Below are positions 4,197 to 5,620 of a DNA stretch of 5,620 bases, one piece after another. The notes under the pieces are model-generated. The model saw nothing but the letters and a program-made list of their open reading frames with translations. It did no database searches and was not told the origin of the DNA. Position numbers and translations under genes: made by a program. The first letter of the stretch is position 1; every line of letters begins with the position of its first letter. This DNA comes from Cytophagales bacterium (GTDB taxonomy: Bacteria > Bacteroidota > Bacteroidia > Cytophagales > Cyclobacteriaceae), in contig DPLR01000685.1 of assembly GCA_003541895.1 (NCBI GenBank), forward strand, positions 1 to 5,620, read 5' to 3'.

Positions 4197-5620
4197 ATGA
4201 TATCAGCCAAGGAGTATTCTCCGGTTATATTCAACAGTGATTATAATCCGGAAAGATTAAGGAAAGGTACATCTGCATATCATCGGTTTTGGGACGAACA
4301 GTATGATCGTTGTCTGAATGGTTATAAACCTACCGGTGGATCTTATATACCTGGTAATTATTATTTCTACCTCAACTTTTGTAAGATTCGTCTTTACGAT
4401 GAAAAAACCAATCGTAAAACAATTGGACCACCATTATATCGCGATCAGGATCACGAGTATTTCGTTGAGGTAAACGAAGCAAAAAAAGGTGGTTATGGAA
4501 TCATCGTTTTGAAAGCTCGCCGTAAAGGATTTTCCTACATGAATTCTGATATTCTACTTCACGAATGGACATTCTATCAACAATCAGAATCCGGTATGGG
4601 TGCACAGAAGGAACACTATGTTTCCGATTTCCGTGACAAACTACTTTTGACCTATAACAACATCCGACCAGAATTTCGAAATCACTTTTTGATTAACAAC
4701 TCAGATCTTTTTACTTCCGGCTGGAAAGAAAAGGAGAATAATATTTGGGTTGAAAAAGGAATGGGTGGCCGACTTTATTTCCGTTTGATTGAAAAGCCAG
4801 ATACATTCCGGGGAACATCTCTTGGTATTTGGATTGTAGATGAAGCTGGAGAGGTGGTCAATCTCAAAAAAGTTTATTACGCAAACGAAGAGTGTTTCCG
4901 TGAAGGATCTCACCAATACGGTGTTCCAATCATTGGTGGTACTTCCAATAAAATGTCGCATGATTCTGATGATTTTATGCGGATGTGGTACGATGCTGAA
5001 GATTATAATTTGAAACGATTCTTTGTTTCAGCAAACAAAGTGTATTATCCATTCTTCGATAATAATACCGGTTTATCCGATACAACTGGCGCGACTAAAG
5101 ATATTCTCAAAAGGCTCAAAGAAAAAGAAGATGATAAAGCTGCGTGGTACACTTTCAAACAGGAGATGCCACTTTCGCCAGAAGATGCTTTTGTTGTTCA
5201 TGGTACTACTCCATTTGATCTTGATAAAATCAATCGTCGTATTACTGAACTCAACACCAATAAAGATTTGCGTATTTGGCAAACTGGTTATTTGGATTGG
5301 CCATCTGATAAAGATGGAAACAAGATCTTTGGGGGTAAGCCGGTTTGGGTATTGGACAACCTGGGTCCAATGAAAATGATTCACCGTCCATTACCGGAGT
5401 TAAAGAATTCTCATGTTGCGGCAGTCGATCCCTATCATGTGGCGAATGATATGGAAGAAGACAAAGGGAAAAAACTTTCAAAGAAGGGTTCTAAAGGTTG
5501 TATGTATGTATACAGAAGGTTCATTGATATGCATACCATATGTGAACTTCCGGTTTTTGAATATTGCGATCGTCCATACTCAAAAGAAGAGTTCTATGAG
5601 AACTGCTTAAAAATTGCGGT
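4197..5620 (+). CDS. terL: terminase large subunit (partial, 3' end beyond window)
   Basis: The motor and nuclease of phage DNA packaging: it hydrolyses ATP to push DNA through the portal into the prohead and cuts the concatemer. 474 complete codons are visible. GNYYFYLNF (53-61) matches the aromatic segment before the ATPase in large-phage terminases. KARRKGFS (106-113) is the Walker A-like loop, IWIVDEA (211-217) is Walker B with Asp215 and catalytic Glu216, and GGTSNK (247-252) is the coupling motif. QEMPLSPEDAF (322-332) is the typical linker region. AAVDPYH (408-414) with Asp411 is the likely first metal-binding acid of the RNase H-like nuclease; the other nuclease acids lie beyond the window. 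ATG 4197 is the only usable start: a stop in frame occurs at 4149 and the next Met is residue 115. It has its own promoter box, after a terminator. No adjacent small subunit can be named. Confidence 0.95.
   Translation, partial: MISAKEYSPVIFNSDYNPERLRKGTSAYHRFWDEQYDRCLNGYKPTGGSYIPGNYYFYLNFCKIRLYDEKTNRKTIGPPLYRDQDHEYFVEVNEAKKGGYGIIVLKARRKGFSYMNSDILLHEWTFYQQSESGMGAQKEHYVSDFRDKLLLTYNNIRPEFRNHFLINNSDLFTSGWKEKENNIWVEKGMGGRLYFRLIEKPDTFRGTSLGIWIVDEAGEVVNLKKVYYANEECFREGSHQYGVPIIGGTSNKMSHDSDDFMRMWYDAEDYNLKRFFVSANKVYYPFFDNNTGLSDTTGATKDILKRLKEKEDDKAAWYTFKQEMPLSPEDAFVVHGTTPFDLDKINRRITELNTNKDLRIWQTGYLDWPSDKDGNKIFGGKPVWVLDNLGPMKMIHRPLPELKNSHVAAVDPYHVANDMEEDKGKKLSKKGSKGCMYVYRRFIDMHTICELPVFEYCDRPYSKEEFYENCLKIA

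Noticed and set aside
5023..5610. Several frames on both strands within 5023-5610
   Set aside because: All are shadows of terL, which is continuous in its own frame with recognisable motifs through this stretch.
1..5620. Defence system, CRISPR array, diversity-generating retroelement or insertion sequence
   Set aside because: No regularly spaced repeats, no reverse transcriptase or transposase motifs, no long terminal inverted repeats, and no recognisable nuclease other than the terminase.

Overview
This window looks like part of a tailed-phage (Caudoviricetes) genome, or a prophage, from a Bacteroidota host. Two things support that. First, the rightmost gene encodes a recognisable terminase large subunit (TerL), which runs off the window edge. 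Second, the intergenic regions carry TAnnTTTG boxes, the -7 element of Bacteroidota promoters, and the starts lack clear Shine-Dalgarno sequences. The DNA is AT-rich, and every supported gene is on the + strand, tightly packed with 1-nt gaps or short overlaps.

The layout is four transcription blocks. Block A (1-700) holds the last codons of an upstream gene, a 99-aa unknown protein, and two small, highly basic proteins with no acidic residues. One of these (326-496, 56 aa) is easily missed because it is so short. Block A ends at a strong intrinsic terminator (770-804). Block B (988-2316) is five small unknown genes in tight series, starting behind a TATATTTG box and ending at a GC-rich hairpin terminator (2344-2377). 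Block C (2533-4086) starts behind the best promoter in the window (TTTG-N20-TATTTTTG). It encodes an 80-aa protein, a 184-aa partly coiled-coil protein, a 64-aa protein and a 190-aa conserved-looking phage protein, and ends at a GAAA-tetraloop terminator (4142-4167). Block D is terL (4197 to the window end), whose TATCTTTG box lies so close to its ATG that the transcript may be leaderless.

Functionally only terL can be named with confidence: it is the ATP-driven motor and nuclease for packaging DNA into the prohead. The genes just upstream may include a small terminase subunit or head-assembly factors, but the sequence alone does not establish this. The more unusual signals are the concentration of promoter-like boxes in intergenic DNA (two of them directly after the last gene of a block and before its terminator, suggesting possible small terminal RNAs), the acid-free basic miniproteins, and a Cys/His-rich small protein. 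I found no CRISPR array, tRNA, insertion sequence, reverse transcriptase or recognisable defence system.
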